A DNA stretch of 64,000 bases, taken from contig NZ_JAEPBH010000001.1 of assembly GCF_016632365.1 (NCBI RefSeq), positions 124,001-188,000 on the forward strand, in the 5' to 3' direction. The notes under the pieces are model-generated. The model ran no database searches and was not told the origin of the DNA. It saw only the letters and a program-made list of their open reading frames with translations. Positions 21,343 to 31,680 of the stretch are shown piece after piece. The first letter of the stretch is position 1; every line of letters begins with the position of its first letter. The stretch comes from Tenebrionibacter intestinalis (GTDB lineage Bacteria; Pseudomonadota; Gammaproteobacteria; Enterobacterales; Enterobacteriaceae). A program made the translations under genes and the position numbers.

Positions 21343-23256
21343 ATGAATGCACCAATTAAGCGGCTCGATATAATTTGTATTGGTCGGATTGCCGTAGATC
21401 TTTATGCCAGGCAGATCGGCGCCAGACTCGAAGATGTATCCAGTTTCGCCAAATATCTGGGCGGTTCCTCGGGCAACGTGGCCTTTGGCACCGCAATTCA
21501 GGGACTGAAATCTGCGATGCTGGCTCGTGTGGGCGATGAACATAACGGACGTTTTTTGCGTGAAACGCTCCAGCGGGTCGGCGTGGACACCGACTATTTG
21601 ATCACCGATAAACAACGTCTGACGGCGCTGGTCATGCTCGGCATTAAGGACCAGGAGACGTTTCCGCTGATTTTCTACCGGGAGCGCTGCGCGGATATGG
21701 CGCTCACGCCTGATGACATTAACGAGGATTATATCGCCTCCGCCCGCGCCGTCGCGGTGACCGGGACACACCTTTCTCACCCCAATACGCGCGCCGCAGT
21801 GTTAAAAGCGCTGGATTATGCGCGACGTCATGGGCTGCGTACCGCGCTGGATATCGACTACCGCCCGGTGCTGTGGGGGCTTACCTCCCCCGGTGATGGT
21901 GAAACGCGCTACGTTGAATCGGAGCAGGTGACGCGCCAGCTTCAGGAGGTTTTGCACCTGTTCGATTTGGTTGTGGGTACAGAGGAAGAGTTTCACATCG
22001 CCGGCGGAAGTACCGACACCCTGACGGCGCTGAGAAATGTGCGTAATGCCACCGGCGCCGCGCTGGTGTGCAAACGCGGCCCGATCGGCTGCGTTGTAGT
22101 GGAGGGTGAAGTACCGGATAGCTGGGAGGACATTAAGCTTCATCAGGGCGTGCGTGTTGAGGTTTTGAATGTGCTGGGGGCAGGCGACGCGTTTATGTCC
22201 GGCCTGTTACGCGGCTGGCTGAACGATGAGGGTTGGGAGCAGGCCTGCCGTTATGCCAATGCCTGCGGCGCGCTGGTCGTGTCGCGGCACGGCTGCGCCC
22301 CGGCCATGCCGACCCGCACCGAGCTGGATGATTATTTGCGTCGCGCAGCGTCAGTGCCGCGCCCGGATCTCGACGAACGTTTAAACCATCTTCATCGTGT
22401 CACGTCACGCCGTCAGGCATGGCCGGAACTGTGTATCTTCGCTTTCGATCACCGTAAACAATTAGCGGAGCTGGCGCGTGAAACGGGCTGTGATGAATCA
22501 CACATTCCCGCGCTTAAAGCGTTACTGTTACAGGCCGCGAAAGAAGCGGCGAAAGAGGCGGGACTGGAGGGCCGCAGCGGCGTGCTGGTGGACAGCACCT
22601 ATGGTCAGCGCGCGCTCAATGCCATTACCGGTCAGGGATGGTGGATTGGCCGCCCGATTGAGCTCCCCGGTTCGCTACCGCTCCGCCTGGAGCATGGCGA
22701 CATCGGTTCGCAACTGGCGAGCTGGCCGCTTGAACATGTGGTTAAATGTCTGGTCTTTTATCATCCGCACGATCCGGCAGCGTTGCGGGAGCAGCAGGAC
22801 GCGTTGTTGTCAGAGGTGTGGCAAGCCTGTAAGCAGTCGGGCCATGAGCTGCTGCTGGAGGTGATTCAGCCAGAGCATGGGCCGGTAAGAGATCAGCGGC
22901 ATTATTATGCGATGCTGGCTCATTTTTACCGGCTTGGGATCAAACCGGACTGGTGGAAGCTGCCGCCCCTGGCAAGCGAGCACTGGCAGAGCATTGGCGA
23001 GCTGATTGCGCAGGAAGATCCCTGGTGTCGCGGCATTCTTCTGCTTGGCCTTGACGCCCCGAATGCGCAGTTGCGGGAGGGCTTTGCCGAAGCTGCGATG
23101 CATCCTGTCATCAAAGGTTTTGCAGTGGGGCGTACCATTTTTGGGCAACCTTCGCGCCGTTGGATGCAGGGGGAGCTTGATGACGAGGCGCTCATCAATG
23201 AGGTGAAGATGAATTATCTCACCCTGATTAACTTTTGGCGCGAAGCTCGCCGCTAA
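21343..23256 (+). CDS. iolC: 5-Dehydro-2-deoxygluconokinase fused to DUF2090 aldolase-like domain
   Basis: The N-terminal half (about residues 1-330) is a PfkB-family sugar kinase that should phosphorylate 2-deoxy-5-keto-gluconate; it has YLGGSSGNVAFGTA and the anion-hole motif NVLGAGDAFMSG. The C-terminal half (about 350-637) is a DUF2090 domain with a likely TIM-barrel pattern: CIFAFDHRKQL, VVKCLVFYHP, LLLEVIQPEH, PDWWKLPPL and VIKGFAVGRTIFG. These resemble class I aldolases, so it may cleave the kinase product to DHAP and malonate semialdehyde. No separate iolJ was found, which supports that idea without proving it. It is divergent from iolD and followed by iolR. Confidence 0.92.
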   Translation: MNAPIKRLDIICIGRIAVDLYARQIGARLEDVSSFAKYLGGSSGNVAFGTAIQGLKSAMLARVGDEHNGRFLRETLQRVGVDTDYLITDKQRLTALVMLGIKDQETFPLIFYRERCADMALTPDDINEDYIASARAVAVTGTHLSHPNTRAAVLKALDYARRHGLRTALDIDYRPVLWGLTSPGDGETRYVESEQVTRQLQEVLHLFDLVVGTEEEFHIAGGSTDTLTALRNVRNATGAALVCKRGPIGCVVVEGEVPDSWEDIKLHQGVRVEVLNVLGAGDAFMSGLLRGWLNDEGWEQACRYANACGALVVSRHGCAPAMPTRTELDDYLRRAASVPRPDLDERLNHLHRVTSRRQAWPELCIFAFDHRKQLAELARETGCDESHIPALKALLLQAAKEAAKEAGLEGRSGVLVDSTYGQRALNAITGQGWWIGRPIELPGSLPLRLEHGDIGSQLASWPLEHVVKCLVFYHPHDPAALREQQDALLSEVWQACKQSGHELLLEVIQPEHGPVRDQRHYYAMLAHFYRLGIKPDWWKLPPLASEHWQSIGELIAQEDPWCRGILLLGLDAPNAQLREGFAEAAMHPVIKGFAVGRTIFGQPSRRWMQGELDDEALINEVKMNYLTLINFWREARR

Positions 23257-23398
23257 TCTACATGCAGGGTGGCCTGGCCATCCTGTTTCTGCCTGCCATA
23301 TGGAATGAATCACTTATTTCATTCTGGAAAATGAAAAATTCAATTCATTTGATACACTGTTATCGCTTTCTTTTTTTTCCCCTTTTCAGGTTCAATAC

Positions 23399-24241
23399 AT
23401 GGCAAATAATCCAACCCAGCTCTCGATTCTGCAAGATGATATTCGTCGCCGTTATGATGAACTCAGCAAGCGCCTGAAACAGGTGGCGCGCTATATTCTG
23501 GACAACAGCAACAGTGTGGCGTTCGATACCGTCGCCTCAATCGCCAAACAGGCGGATGTACCGCCTTCAACGCTGATTCGTTTTGCCAACGCCTTTGGTT
23601 TTAGTGGTTTTAACGAAATGAAACAGATGTTCAGACAGCATCTGATGGAGGAGACGGCTAACTATACCGAACGGGCTCGCCTGTTCCGCCAGACCGCCAG
23701 TGAAGAGGCCAGCGCGCCTGAAACGCCGGGTGAAATCCTCAGCATGTTTACGCTGGTTAACGCCCAGGCGCTGCAGCAACTGGCGGTGCAGATCCCGCCG
23801 GATGACCTGGAGAGGGCCGTTTCACTGCTGGAGGAGGCGGAAAATATCTATGTCATTGGCCTGCGTCGTTCGTTCAGTGTTGCCTCATATTTAACTTACG
23901 CGCTGCGTCATCTCGATCGTAAAGCTTTTCTTATTGATGGGCTGGGCGGCATGTTTACTGAACAACTCAGTCTGGTAGGAGAGAACGATCTGGTGGTGGC
24001 GGTCAGCTTCTCGCCATATTCGCGCGAAGTGGTAGAACTGGTACAGTTGGGCGCCCAGCGTAAAGCGCGGCAGATTGCTATCACCGACAGCCAGGTCAGC
24101 CCGCTTGCCGCGTTCAGCGATGTTTGCTTTGTGGTGCGCGAGGCGCAGGTGGACGGCTTTCGCTCGCAGGTCGCCTCGCTCTGCCTGGCTCAGACCCTTG
24201 CCGTCTCACTGGCGCTTGGCAATACAAAAGCGGCGCAGTAG
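23399..24241 (+). CDS. iolR: RpiR-family transcriptional regulator of inositol genes
   Basis: The 280-residue protein has an N-terminal RpiR helix-turn-helix (residues about 1-80, AFDTVASIAKQADVPPSTLIRFANAFGF) and a C-terminal SIS sugar-phosphate-binding domain (IYVIGLRRSFSVASYL, VAVSFSPYSREVVEL). Its place in the cluster indicates control of iol genes; in Salmonella the RpiR-type IolR represses them. Upstream bases 23301-23350 contain several TTTCATT/AATGAAA motifs, suggesting autoregulation. Confidence 0.9.
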   Translation: MANNPTQLSILQDDIRRRYDELSKRLKQVARYILDNSNSVAFDTVASIAKQADVPPSTLIRFANAFGFSGFNEMKQMFRQHLMEETANYTERARLFRQTASEEASAPETPGEILSMFTLVNAQALQQLAVQIPPDDLERAVSLLEEAENIYVIGLRRSFSVASYLTYALRHLDRKAFLIDGLGGMFTEQLSLVGENDLVVAVSFSPYSREVVELVQLGAQRKARQIAITDSQVSPLAAFSDVCFVVREAQVDGFRSQVASLCLAQTLAVSLALGNTKAAQ

Positions 24242-24255
24242 CGCTTATGCATAAT

Positions 24256-24283
24256 AAAAAAAAACGGCCCGACAGGGCCGTTT
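24256..24283. terminator. Bidirectional terminator between iolR and iolB
   Basis: The arms ACGGCCC and GGGCCGT with a GACA loop (24264-24281) separate convergent iolR and iolB. A run of eight A's precedes the stem, giving a U tract for the iolB direction; only TTT follows on the plus strand. Confidence 0.85.
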
Positions 24284-24293
24284 GCAAACACGC

Positions 24294-25103
24294 CTAAGGA
24301 CGCGGATAGCCCTCGCTGTTGATCCAGGCGTGATCCGCTTCCCAGCTAAACAGCCATTTGCGATCCGGCCCGGCCATCACATTAAGGTAATAGCTGTTGT
24401 AGCCGGCTATCGCCGCCACCGGATGATAACCCCGCGGGACCATCACCACATCCTGATTGTAAGGCGCCATACAGACGTCCAGGCTGCGGTCGTCGGTATA
24501 GACACGCTGAAAGGCGAAGCCCTGCGGCGGATCGAAGCGGTGGTAATAGGTCTCTTCAAGCTGCGTCTCTTTGCCCGGCAGGCTCGTGTCATGCTTGTGC
24601 GCAGGCCATGAACTGGTGGCGCCTTCGTCGGTGTAAACCTCCACCACCAGCAGCGAATTCGCCGGCTGAGTATCCGGCAGAATATTATGCACTGTTCGCT
24701 GATTACGCCCTTTACCGCGATGCTCGACATTAACCTCCCCGGGCGTAATTACCCGTGCGGGCAGATCGCCGCAGCCCGGCGCACTACATAGCGCCAGCTC
24801 CAAATCGGCATCCGCCGTCACGCTGACGGTTTCGCCCGGCGGAATGTAAACTGACCACGGCGGCGTGCGCTCAAACGGCGACATGCGGCCGCCCAGCCCC
24901 GGGAAGTCCGCCGTGCGGGTTTTTACCGATGCAAGCCCTGCTACCAGAACTAAGCAGAACTCCCGCTCGCCGCTGTCAAAGTCTAACGTTTCGCCTTTTT
25001 TCAACATCCACACATCAAACCCAATATAGCGCCAGCCGGCGTTTTGCGGCGTGATGTGCTGTAACTGACGCTTACTGCGCTGCGCCTTTACCAGTAACGA
25101 CAT
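24294..25103 (-). CDS. iolB: 5-Deoxy-glucuronate isomerase
   Basis: IolB isomerises 5-deoxy-glucuronate to 2-deoxy-5-keto-gluconate, the substrate of IolC. The bicupin protein has the metal site SWPAHKHDTSLPGKETQLEE followed by YYHRF, and PYNQDVVMVPRGYHPVAA later. The frame opens at 25124, but ATG at 25103 directly follows AGGAGGAGCG and gives 269 residues, near the family length. It is coupled to iolA, whose stop lies just upstream. Confidence 0.93.
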   Translation of the reverse strand: MSLLVKAQRSKRQLQHITPQNAGWRYIGFDVWMLKKGETLDFDSGEREFCLVLVAGLASVKTRTADFPGLGGRMSPFERTPPWSVYIPPGETVSVTADADLELALCSAPGCGDLPARVITPGEVNVEHRGKGRNQRTVHNILPDTQPANSLLVVEVYTDEGATSSWPAHKHDTSLPGKETQLEETYYHRFDPPQGFAFQRVYTDDRSLDVCMAPYNQDVVMVPRGYHPVAAIAGYNSYYLNVMAGPDRKWLFSWEADHAWINSEGYPRP

Positions 25104-25123
25104 CGCTCCTCCTGAAAAATTCA

Positions 25124-26629
25124 TTAACCTAACGTTGGCATACTGAATTCAGAAACCGTCTGTTGCCCCTGCGGCCAGCGCACAGTAGCCGTTTTCATGC
25201 GGGTATAGAAACGCACGCCATCCGGACCATGGACGTTTAACGCTCCGAAAACGGAGCGCTTCCAGCCGCCGAAACTATGGAACGCCATCGGCACTGGCAC
25301 CGGCACGTTTACGCCTACCATGCCAGCCTGCACATCGTGTACAAATTCGCGTGCCGCATGGCCGCTGCTGGTGAAAATCGCGCTGCCGTTGCCAAACTCA
25401 TGGCTGTTAATCAGTGCAAGCGCGCTGGGGTAGTCCGGCGCGCGAACAATGCCCAGTACCGGACCGAAAATCTCCTCACGCCAGATAACCATCTCCGGCG
25501 TGACGTTATCAAACAGCGTGCCGCCAACGTAGTAGCCGGCTTCGTAGCCGGGTAGAGTAAACCGGCGTCCATCAACCACAAGTTTCGCGCCTTCGTTAAT
25601 TCCTTTTTCGATGTAGCTCAGCACTTTTTTCTGGTGCGCGTCGGACACCAGAGGGCCCATTTCATTCTCTTCTGACTGGCGCATACAGCCAGGGCCTATA
25701 CGCAGCGCTTCAACGCGGGGTGTAAGACGCGCAATGAGCTTGTCGGCTGTTTCGTCGCCTACCGCGACCACCACAGGCAACGCCATGCAGCGTTCGCCCG
25801 CCGAACCGAATGCGCCTCCCATAATGGCATTTACCGTTGCATCGATGTCGGCATCCGGCATGACAATGGCGTGGTTTTTAGCCGCACCGAATGCCTGTAC
25901 GCGTTTGCCGTAAGCGCTGGCGGTTTTATAGATATGTTCTGCTACGTTGGAAGACCCGACAAAGCTGACCGCCGCAATGCGCGGATCGGTGTAGAGCTGT
26001 TCGGCCTCGTCGTTACCGCAGTGTATTACGTTGAACACACCATCCGGCAGTCCGGCCTCTTTCAACAGTTGCGCAAGTCGCACCGCCGTAGTCGGGGCCA
26101 GGGCAGGGGGCTTGAGCACAAAACTGTTGCCGCAAGCGAGCGCAATCGGGAACATCCACATAGGCACCATTGCGGGAAAATTAAACGGCGTGATCCCCGC
26201 GACCACCCCAAGCGGTTGCATCAGCGAGAAACTATCGACGCCGGTACCGACATCCGAAGAGTATTCCCCTTTAATAAGATGCGTAATGCCACAGGCAAAC
26301 TCCACTACTTCCGTGCCGCGGGTCAGCTCGCCCAGCGCGTCTGACCAGACTTTGCCATGCTCGCTCACGATAATGGCCGCCAGCTCTTCCGAGTGCTTTT
26401 CGAGCAACATTTTAAAGTTAAACAGCACGCGGGCGCGGCGCAGCGGCGTTGTGTTTGCCCAACCGGTAAAGGCCTCATGCGCGACCTGAATCGCAGCCGA
26501 GACCTCGTCGGATGTGGATTGCGTCACCTCACGCACAGCTTTGCCCGTTGCCGGATCATAGACGGCCTGTGTGTGGTGGCTGCTGCTGATACAGACTTTC
26601 CCGCCGATAAAGTTTCCTGTGATATTCAT
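25124..26629 (-). CDS. iolA: Methylmalonate-semialdehyde dehydrogenase (CoA-acylating)
   Basis: IolA converts malonate semialdehyde from inositol breakdown to acetyl-CoA and CO2, with NAD+ reduction. The 501-residue aldehyde dehydrogenase has the nucleotide-binding pattern VSFVGSSNVAEHIY and the catalytic Cys in SAGERCMALPVVVAV. Family-typical GVVAGITPFNFPAMVP is present. It starts the iolA-iolB operon, divergent from iolI. Confidence 0.95.
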   Translation of the reverse strand: MNITGNFIGGKVCISSSHHTQAVYDPATGKAVREVTQSTSDEVSAAIQVAHEAFTGWANTTPLRRARVLFNFKMLLEKHSEELAAIIVSEHGKVWSDALGELTRGTEVVEFACGITHLIKGEYSSDVGTGVDSFSLMQPLGVVAGITPFNFPAMVPMWMFPIALACGNSFVLKPPALAPTTAVRLAQLLKEAGLPDGVFNVIHCGNDEAEQLYTDPRIAAVSFVGSSNVAEHIYKTASAYGKRVQAFGAAKNHAIVMPDADIDATVNAIMGGAFGSAGERCMALPVVVAVGDETADKLIARLTPRVEALRIGPGCMRQSEENEMGPLVSDAHQKKVLSYIEKGINEGAKLVVDGRRFTLPGYEAGYYVGGTLFDNVTPEMVIWREEIFGPVLGIVRAPDYPSALALINSHEFGNGSAIFTSSGHAAREFVHDVQAGMVGVNVPVPVPMAFHSFGGWKRSVFGALNVHGPDGVRFYTRMKTATVRWPQGQQTVSEFSMPTLG

Positions 26630-26995
26630 ACTTAGCCTCGTCGTCTGGAGGTGGGATCAATGCCGGAGCCGTAAGGCTCGCGAAGAAGTGGCAGTGACTA
26701 TCCTGTATAAATGAAATGAATATTTCAATAAATGTTTGTATGAAATTTTATTTTAGTGAGCGCGCTCGCATTTATGCCTCGTCCTCGTCCACTGACAAAG
26801 CGACCTGCTATTAGCTTTCTGTTCAAATGCTTAACGTACGTTACGGGTGAGTGTCAGGCCAGGGCAGCGAAATTTAATACTTTTTTTGCGAAGTCGATCA
26901 ATTAAGTCTGGTTTAGAATATGGCTTATATATGAAATAAATGTTTTGTATAAAAATATATTGGCTTCTTCATTTCGTTATTGTCCGGAGGACACG
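26630..26995. other. iolA-iolI divergent regulatory region
   Basis: This AT-rich region of 366 bases has promoters for iolA and iolI. It contains TGAATATTTCA at 26717-26727 and further ATGAAAT half-sites at about 26710, 26740 and 26930. Confidence 0.55.
26717..26727. promoter_or_regulatory. Candidate IolR operator near iolA
   Basis: TGAATATTTCA is an 11-base palindrome about 90 bases before iolA. It is the same pattern, one base shorter, as the perfect site at 20979. Confidence 0.45.
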
Positions 26996-27817
26996 ATGGA
27001 AATTGCATTAAATCGCTTCTGCGTTAACCGTAAAATCGCCCCGGGGCTGGATATTCCCGCATTTTTTAAACTGGTAAATCGCGTTGGTCTTAATAAGGTT
27101 GAGCTGCGCAATGATATGCCAGGCGGCAAAGTGACCGATGATTTGAGCCATCAGCAGGTGCGTTATCTTGCTGAGCAATACAACATAGATATTGTCACCA
27201 TCAATGCCGTCTACCCCTTTAACCAACCCACGCCGGCGGTATGCGCCCTGACGGATTCGCTTCTGAAGGAGGCGCAGCAGGTGGGCGCCGGGGCGGTTGT
27301 GCTATGCCCGCTTAACGACGGAACGGCTATTGACGATCAGAGCGTCGTGACGGCGCTGCAAACGCTGTCAGCAATGTTTGATCGCTACGGCATTCAGGGG
27401 TTAGTTGAACCGCTGGGCTTTCCACAAAGCTCGCTGCGATCGCCGGCGCTCGCCCAGGCTTTAATCCGTGAAGCTGGCGTACCTTTTAAACTACTTATCG
27501 ATACGTTCCACCACGCGCTGTATCCCGCGGCGGCGAGCGAAATTAACAGTGTTGACATCACAATGATTGGTCTGGTGCATCTTTCCGGGGTGGAAGCTCC
27601 CGGGCCGCTGGAGACGCTCACAGATGACGATCGGGTTATGCTCACCTCCGGCGATCGGTTAGATACCCTCGGGCAGATCAAGGCGCTTGAGTCACGTGGC
27701 TATAAAGGGCTTTACGCCTTCGAGCCGTTCTCCTCCGCGCTGGCTTCATGGAGGGAGGCAGATATTGCAGATGCGATCCGCAGCAGTATTGAGCGCATTC
27801 AACAGCACTGCGCCTGA
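26996..27817 (+). CDS. iolI: 2-Keto-myo-inositol isomerase (IolI type)
   Basis: IolI interconverts inosose isomers, widening the range of usable inositols such as D-chiro-inositol. The 273-residue TIM-barrel protein has the four expected metal ligands: Glu in GLVEPLGFP, Asp in LLIDTFHH, His in GLVHLSGV and Glu in LYAFEPFS. The ATG at 26996 follows CCGGAGGACACG; an ATG at 26945 would add 17 residues without a good site. It is monocistronic and ends before the right-hand inverted repeat. Confidence 0.88.
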   Translation: MEIALNRFCVNRKIAPGLDIPAFFKLVNRVGLNKVELRNDMPGGKVTDDLSHQQVRYLAEQYNIDIVTINAVYPFNQPTPAVCALTDSLLKEAQQVGAGAVVLCPLNDGTAIDDQSVVTALQTLSAMFDRYGIQGLVEPLGFPQSSLRSPALAQALIREAGVPFKLLIDTFHHALYPAAASEINSVDITMIGLVHLSGVEAPGPLETLTDDDRVMLTSGDRLDTLGQIKALESRGYKGLYAFEPFSSALASWREADIADAIRSSIERIQQHCA

Positions 27818-27960
27818 TAGCAATCCATACCTGCAATACAACGCAGCCATACCGGTAATGTGAGCATACTGAAACCGGACAGGCGGTGGCGCTCCGGCGC
27901 TTTGAAAACCGCTGCTGCGCTAAAGCGAAATTAAATGAGACGACATGAAATAAAAATCCG

Positions 27961-28101
27961 AGACTGCTGACAAACCCCATCCTGTCGCAGACAGGATGGA
28001 CGAAATACAATAAAAAATAAGGAAAATCAATGCATTGATTTTCGCCTGCTTACCACAAAGAAGGAAAAACCCCGTTTTTTCCTTCTTTGTCAACAATCTG
28101 A
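27961..28101 (-). repeat. Structured 141-bp repeat, right copy (B, inverted)
   Basis: Read on the minus strand this begins TCAGATTGTTGACAAAG and ends GGGGTTTGTCAGCAGTCT, matching copy A at 13889-14031 over its full length with scattered differences. It keeps all three palindromes. It lies between iolI and ychF, so the two copies face each other across the iol cluster. Confidence 0.85.
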
Positions 28102-28124
28102 ATCCACGCAAGTGCGTGGATTTT
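28102..28124. terminator. Hairpin next to repeat B
   Basis: ATCCACGCA and TGCGTGGAT form a nine-base stem followed by TTTT on the plus strand. It lies downstream of both iolI and the convergent ychF and could stop transcription coming from iolI. Confidence 0.5.
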
Positions 28125-28181
28125 AGAGCGTTTTTCGGCTTTCATGAGGTTTGCTGAACCCCCATGAGACAACGCGTTTTA

Positions 28182-29273
28182 TTAGACGTTGAACAGGAAA
28201 TTCATCACATCGCCATCTTTTACGATGTAATCTTTACCTTCCGCGCGCATTTTTCCGGCTTCCTTCGCACCCTGTTCGCCTTTGAAGGCGATAAAATCTT
28301 CATAAGCGATGGTCTGGGCGCGGATAAAGCCTTTTTCAAAATCGGTGTGAATTTTACCGGCAGCCTGCGGAGCGGTGGCGCCCACCGGAATGGTCCAGGC
28401 ACGCACCTCTTTTACGCCTGCGGTGAAATAGGTTTGCAGGTTTAGCAAAGTATAACCGGCGCGGATAACGCGGTTCAGGCCCGGTTCTTCAATACCCAGC
28501 TCCTGCATAAACTCGTCGCGTTCTTCATCATCCAGTTCGGCGATATCGGACTCAACGCTGGCGCATACCGGCACGACCACGGAGCCTTCGCAGGCCGCAA
28601 TTTCGCGAACCTGATCCAGGTAGGGGTTGTTCTCAAAACCGTCTTCGTTGACGTTAGCGATATACATCGTTGGCTTCAGCGTCAGAAAACTCAGATAGCG
28701 GATCAGCGCTTTTTCTTCTTTAGACAGATCGAGCGCGCGCAGCATTCCCGCTTGTTCCAGGTGCGGCAGGCATTTTTCCAGCACTTCCAGCTCTGCTTTG
28801 GCGTCTTTATCGCCGCCCTTGGCTTTTTTCTGAATACGATGGATAGCGCGCTCGCAGGTATCGAGATCCGCCAGCGCAAGCTCGGTGTTGATAACATCAA
28901 TGTCTTCTGCCGGGTTTACGCGGCCAGAGACGTGGATGATATTGTCGTTCTCAAAACAGCGTACCACGTGACCGATAGCTTCGGTTTCGCGGATATTGGT
29001 CAGGAACTGGTTACCCAGACCTTCGCCTTTTGATGCGCCTTTTACCAGCCCTGCGATATCGACAAATTCCATCGTAGTCGGCAGCACGCGCTGCGGATTA
29101 ACGATCCCGGCAAGTTTGTCAAGACGCGGGTCAGGCATGGGGACTACGCCGGTGTTTGGCTCAATAGTACAGAACGGGAAGTTGGCCGCCTCGATACCTG
29201 CTTTAGTCAGCGCATTGAACAGCGTGGATTTACCGACGTTCGGCAAGCCGACGATACCGCATTTGAAACCCAT
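28182..29273 (-). CDS. ychF: Ribosome-binding ATPase YchF (Obg family)
   Basis: YchF is a universally conserved P-loop ATPase that binds ribosomes and affects oxidative stress and translation. Residues 1-30 include the P-loop [14 protein letters not shown], followed by the G3 segment [16 protein letters not shown]; the NVNE motif in place of NKXD explains its ATP preference. A C-terminal TGS domain ends near DVMNFLFNV. It is 363 residues, the usual length, and pth is upstream as in E. coli. Confidence 0.97.
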   Translation of the reverse strand: MGFKCGIVGLPNVGKSTLFNALTKAGIEAANFPFCTIEPNTGVVPMPDPRLDKLAGIVNPQRVLPTTMEFVDIAGLVKGASKGEGLGNQFLTNIRETEAIGHVVRCFENDNIIHVSGRVNPAEDIDVINTELALADLDTCERAIHRIQKKAKGGDKDAKAELEVLEKCLPHLEQAGMLRALDLSKEEKALIRYLSFLTLKPTMYIANVNEDGFENNPYLDQVREIAACEGSVVVPVCASVESDIAELDDEERDEFMQELGIEEPGLNRVIRAGYTLLNLQTYFTAGVKEVRAWTIPVGATAPQAAGKIHTDFEKGFIRAQTIAYEDFIAFKGEQGAKEAGKMRAEGKDYIVKDGDVMNFLFNV

Positions 29274-29397
29274 GGTTTATCACCTTAAATTACCTGACAT
29301 CAGGGGCTTAAGCCTGCCTGATGATAAAAAGAGTTAACTTTGCGCATTATACACGTAAACCCCGCCTGTGGGGCAGGGAAATCGCCTGTACAGGCCG

Positions 29398-29988
29398 CTA
29401 TTGCGCTTTGAAGGTATGCAGGCGGCTGGTTGCTTTGGCCAGCCCCTCTTTCAGCCATACCTCGGTGCAGCGCGCCGCTTCGTCTATGGCTTCGTCGATA
29501 AGCTTCTGCTCGCTGGCAGGAGGTTTGCCGAGCACAAAACCGACAACTTTGTTTTTATCGCCGGGATGGCCAATTCCCACACGTAAGCGGTGAAAATTAG
29601 GGTTATTGCCCAGTTTGCTGATGATGTCTTTTAGACCGTTATGGCCGCCGTGTCCGCCGCCGAGTTTGAATTTCGCCACGCCAGGCGCCAGATCCAGCTC
29701 ATCGTGCGCGACCAGGATTTCATCCGGCGCGATGCGAAAAAAGGTCGCCATCGCCGCCACGGCTTTGCCGCTCAGGTTCATAAAGGTGCCAGGCACCAGC
29801 AGTCGCACATCTTCACCTGCGAGGTTGATACGGGCGGTATGGCCAAAAAATTTCGCTTCGTCTTTTAGCGGCTGGCCGTGTCGCTCAGCCAGCAAATCCA
29901 CATACCATGCCCCGGCATTATGGCGAGTGGCGGCGTATTCCGCGCCGGGATTGGCGAGGCCGACAATCAATTTTATTGTCACATTCAC
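29398..29988 (-). CDS. pth: Peptidyl-tRNA hydrolase
   Basis: Pth frees tRNA from prematurely released peptidyl-tRNA. The catalytic His is in [14 protein letters not shown], and other family motifs are [22 protein letters not shown] and [13 protein letters not shown]. The ATG at 29988 gives 196 residues; a GTG two codons later would give the 194-residue E. coli form, and either start is possible. It is upstream of ychF in the same direction. Confidence 0.96.
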   Translation of the reverse strand: MNVTIKLIVGLANPGAEYAATRHNAGAWYVDLLAERHGQPLKDEAKFFGHTARINLAGEDVRLLVPGTFMNLSGKAVAAMATFFRIAPDEILVAHDELDLAPGVAKFKLGGGHGGHNGLKDIISKLGNNPNFHRLRVGIGHPGDKNKVVGFVLGKPPASEQKLIDEAIDEAARCTEVWLKEGLAKATSRLHTFKAQ

Positions 29989-30254
29989 AGTCCTAGAAAA
30001 AAGTTTTCGGCACGTAGTTTACTGTGGCCGGACACCGTTGACAAAGCGCAGGTTTATAGCGGTAACGTACGGAAATAATCACAATGTCAGATTATTGCAA
30101 GTGTTATGTATTCAGTAGGTTAATTGTAAAGTAATGTCTTTTGAATGTTCCTGAATGTGATCGTTACCGCAATGAAGAACAATCTGTATGCCTATACTTG
30201 CCACACAAGGAGAGGGGATATCCCCTTGCCGACCCGAAGATCCGGAGGTGACAG

Positions 30255-30533
30255 ATGAAGCGAAAAAATGCCTCGTTGCTTGGTAATGTACTGATGGGGC
30301 TGGGGTTGGTTGTAATGGTAGGCGGCATTGGGACAGCAGTTCTCAATCAGCTTCCGCAATTAAATATGCCGCAGCTACTTGCTAACGCAGCCGTGTTTGG
30401 TATTTTTATTGGCGCGCTGTTTTGGTTAATTGGCGCACGTATCAGCGGCCAGGAGAAAATTGCTGACAGGTACTGGTGGCTGCGTAACTACGATAAGCGC
30501 TGCAAACGCCAGCAAGGCCCCCACCATAGTTAA
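30255..30533 (+). CDS. ychH: Stress-related membrane protein YchH
   Basis: This 92-residue protein has two hydrophobic segments (about residues 8-30 and 44-66) and a basic C-terminus with DRYWWLRNYDKRCKRQ, matching E. coli YchH. YchH is an inner-membrane protein linked to stress and biofilm; its mechanism is unknown. GGAGGTGACAG precedes the ATG. In E. coli the gene dauA lies between ychH and prs; here a terminator follows ychH directly. Confidence 0.93.
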   Translation: MKRKNASLLGNVLMGLGLVVMVGGIGTAVLNQLPQLNMPQLLANAAVFGIFIGALFWLIGARISGQEKIADRYWWLRNYDKRCKRQQGPHHS

Positions 30534-30544
30534 ATAAATGCTAT

Positions 30545-30574
30545 AAAAAAACGGCCTCCGGGAGGCCGTTTTTT
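30545..30574. terminator. Bidirectional terminator between ychH and prs
   Basis: ACGGCCTCC (30551-30559) and GGAGGCCGT (30561-30569) form a strong stem with six A's before and five T's after, so it serves both convergent genes. Confidence 0.92.
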
Positions 30575-30621
30575 GTGGGCGCCGTCCGAACGCCCCAAAC
30601 CCGCTGCCGCGAACTTGCGGG

Positions 30622-31605
<984 letters not shown>

Positions 31606-31680
31606 TTACGGATGGGGCGTCCGCCATCCGGGCGGTGTAGTTTACGAGCACGATGCAGCGTCTGAAACAAGGTGACCCTG

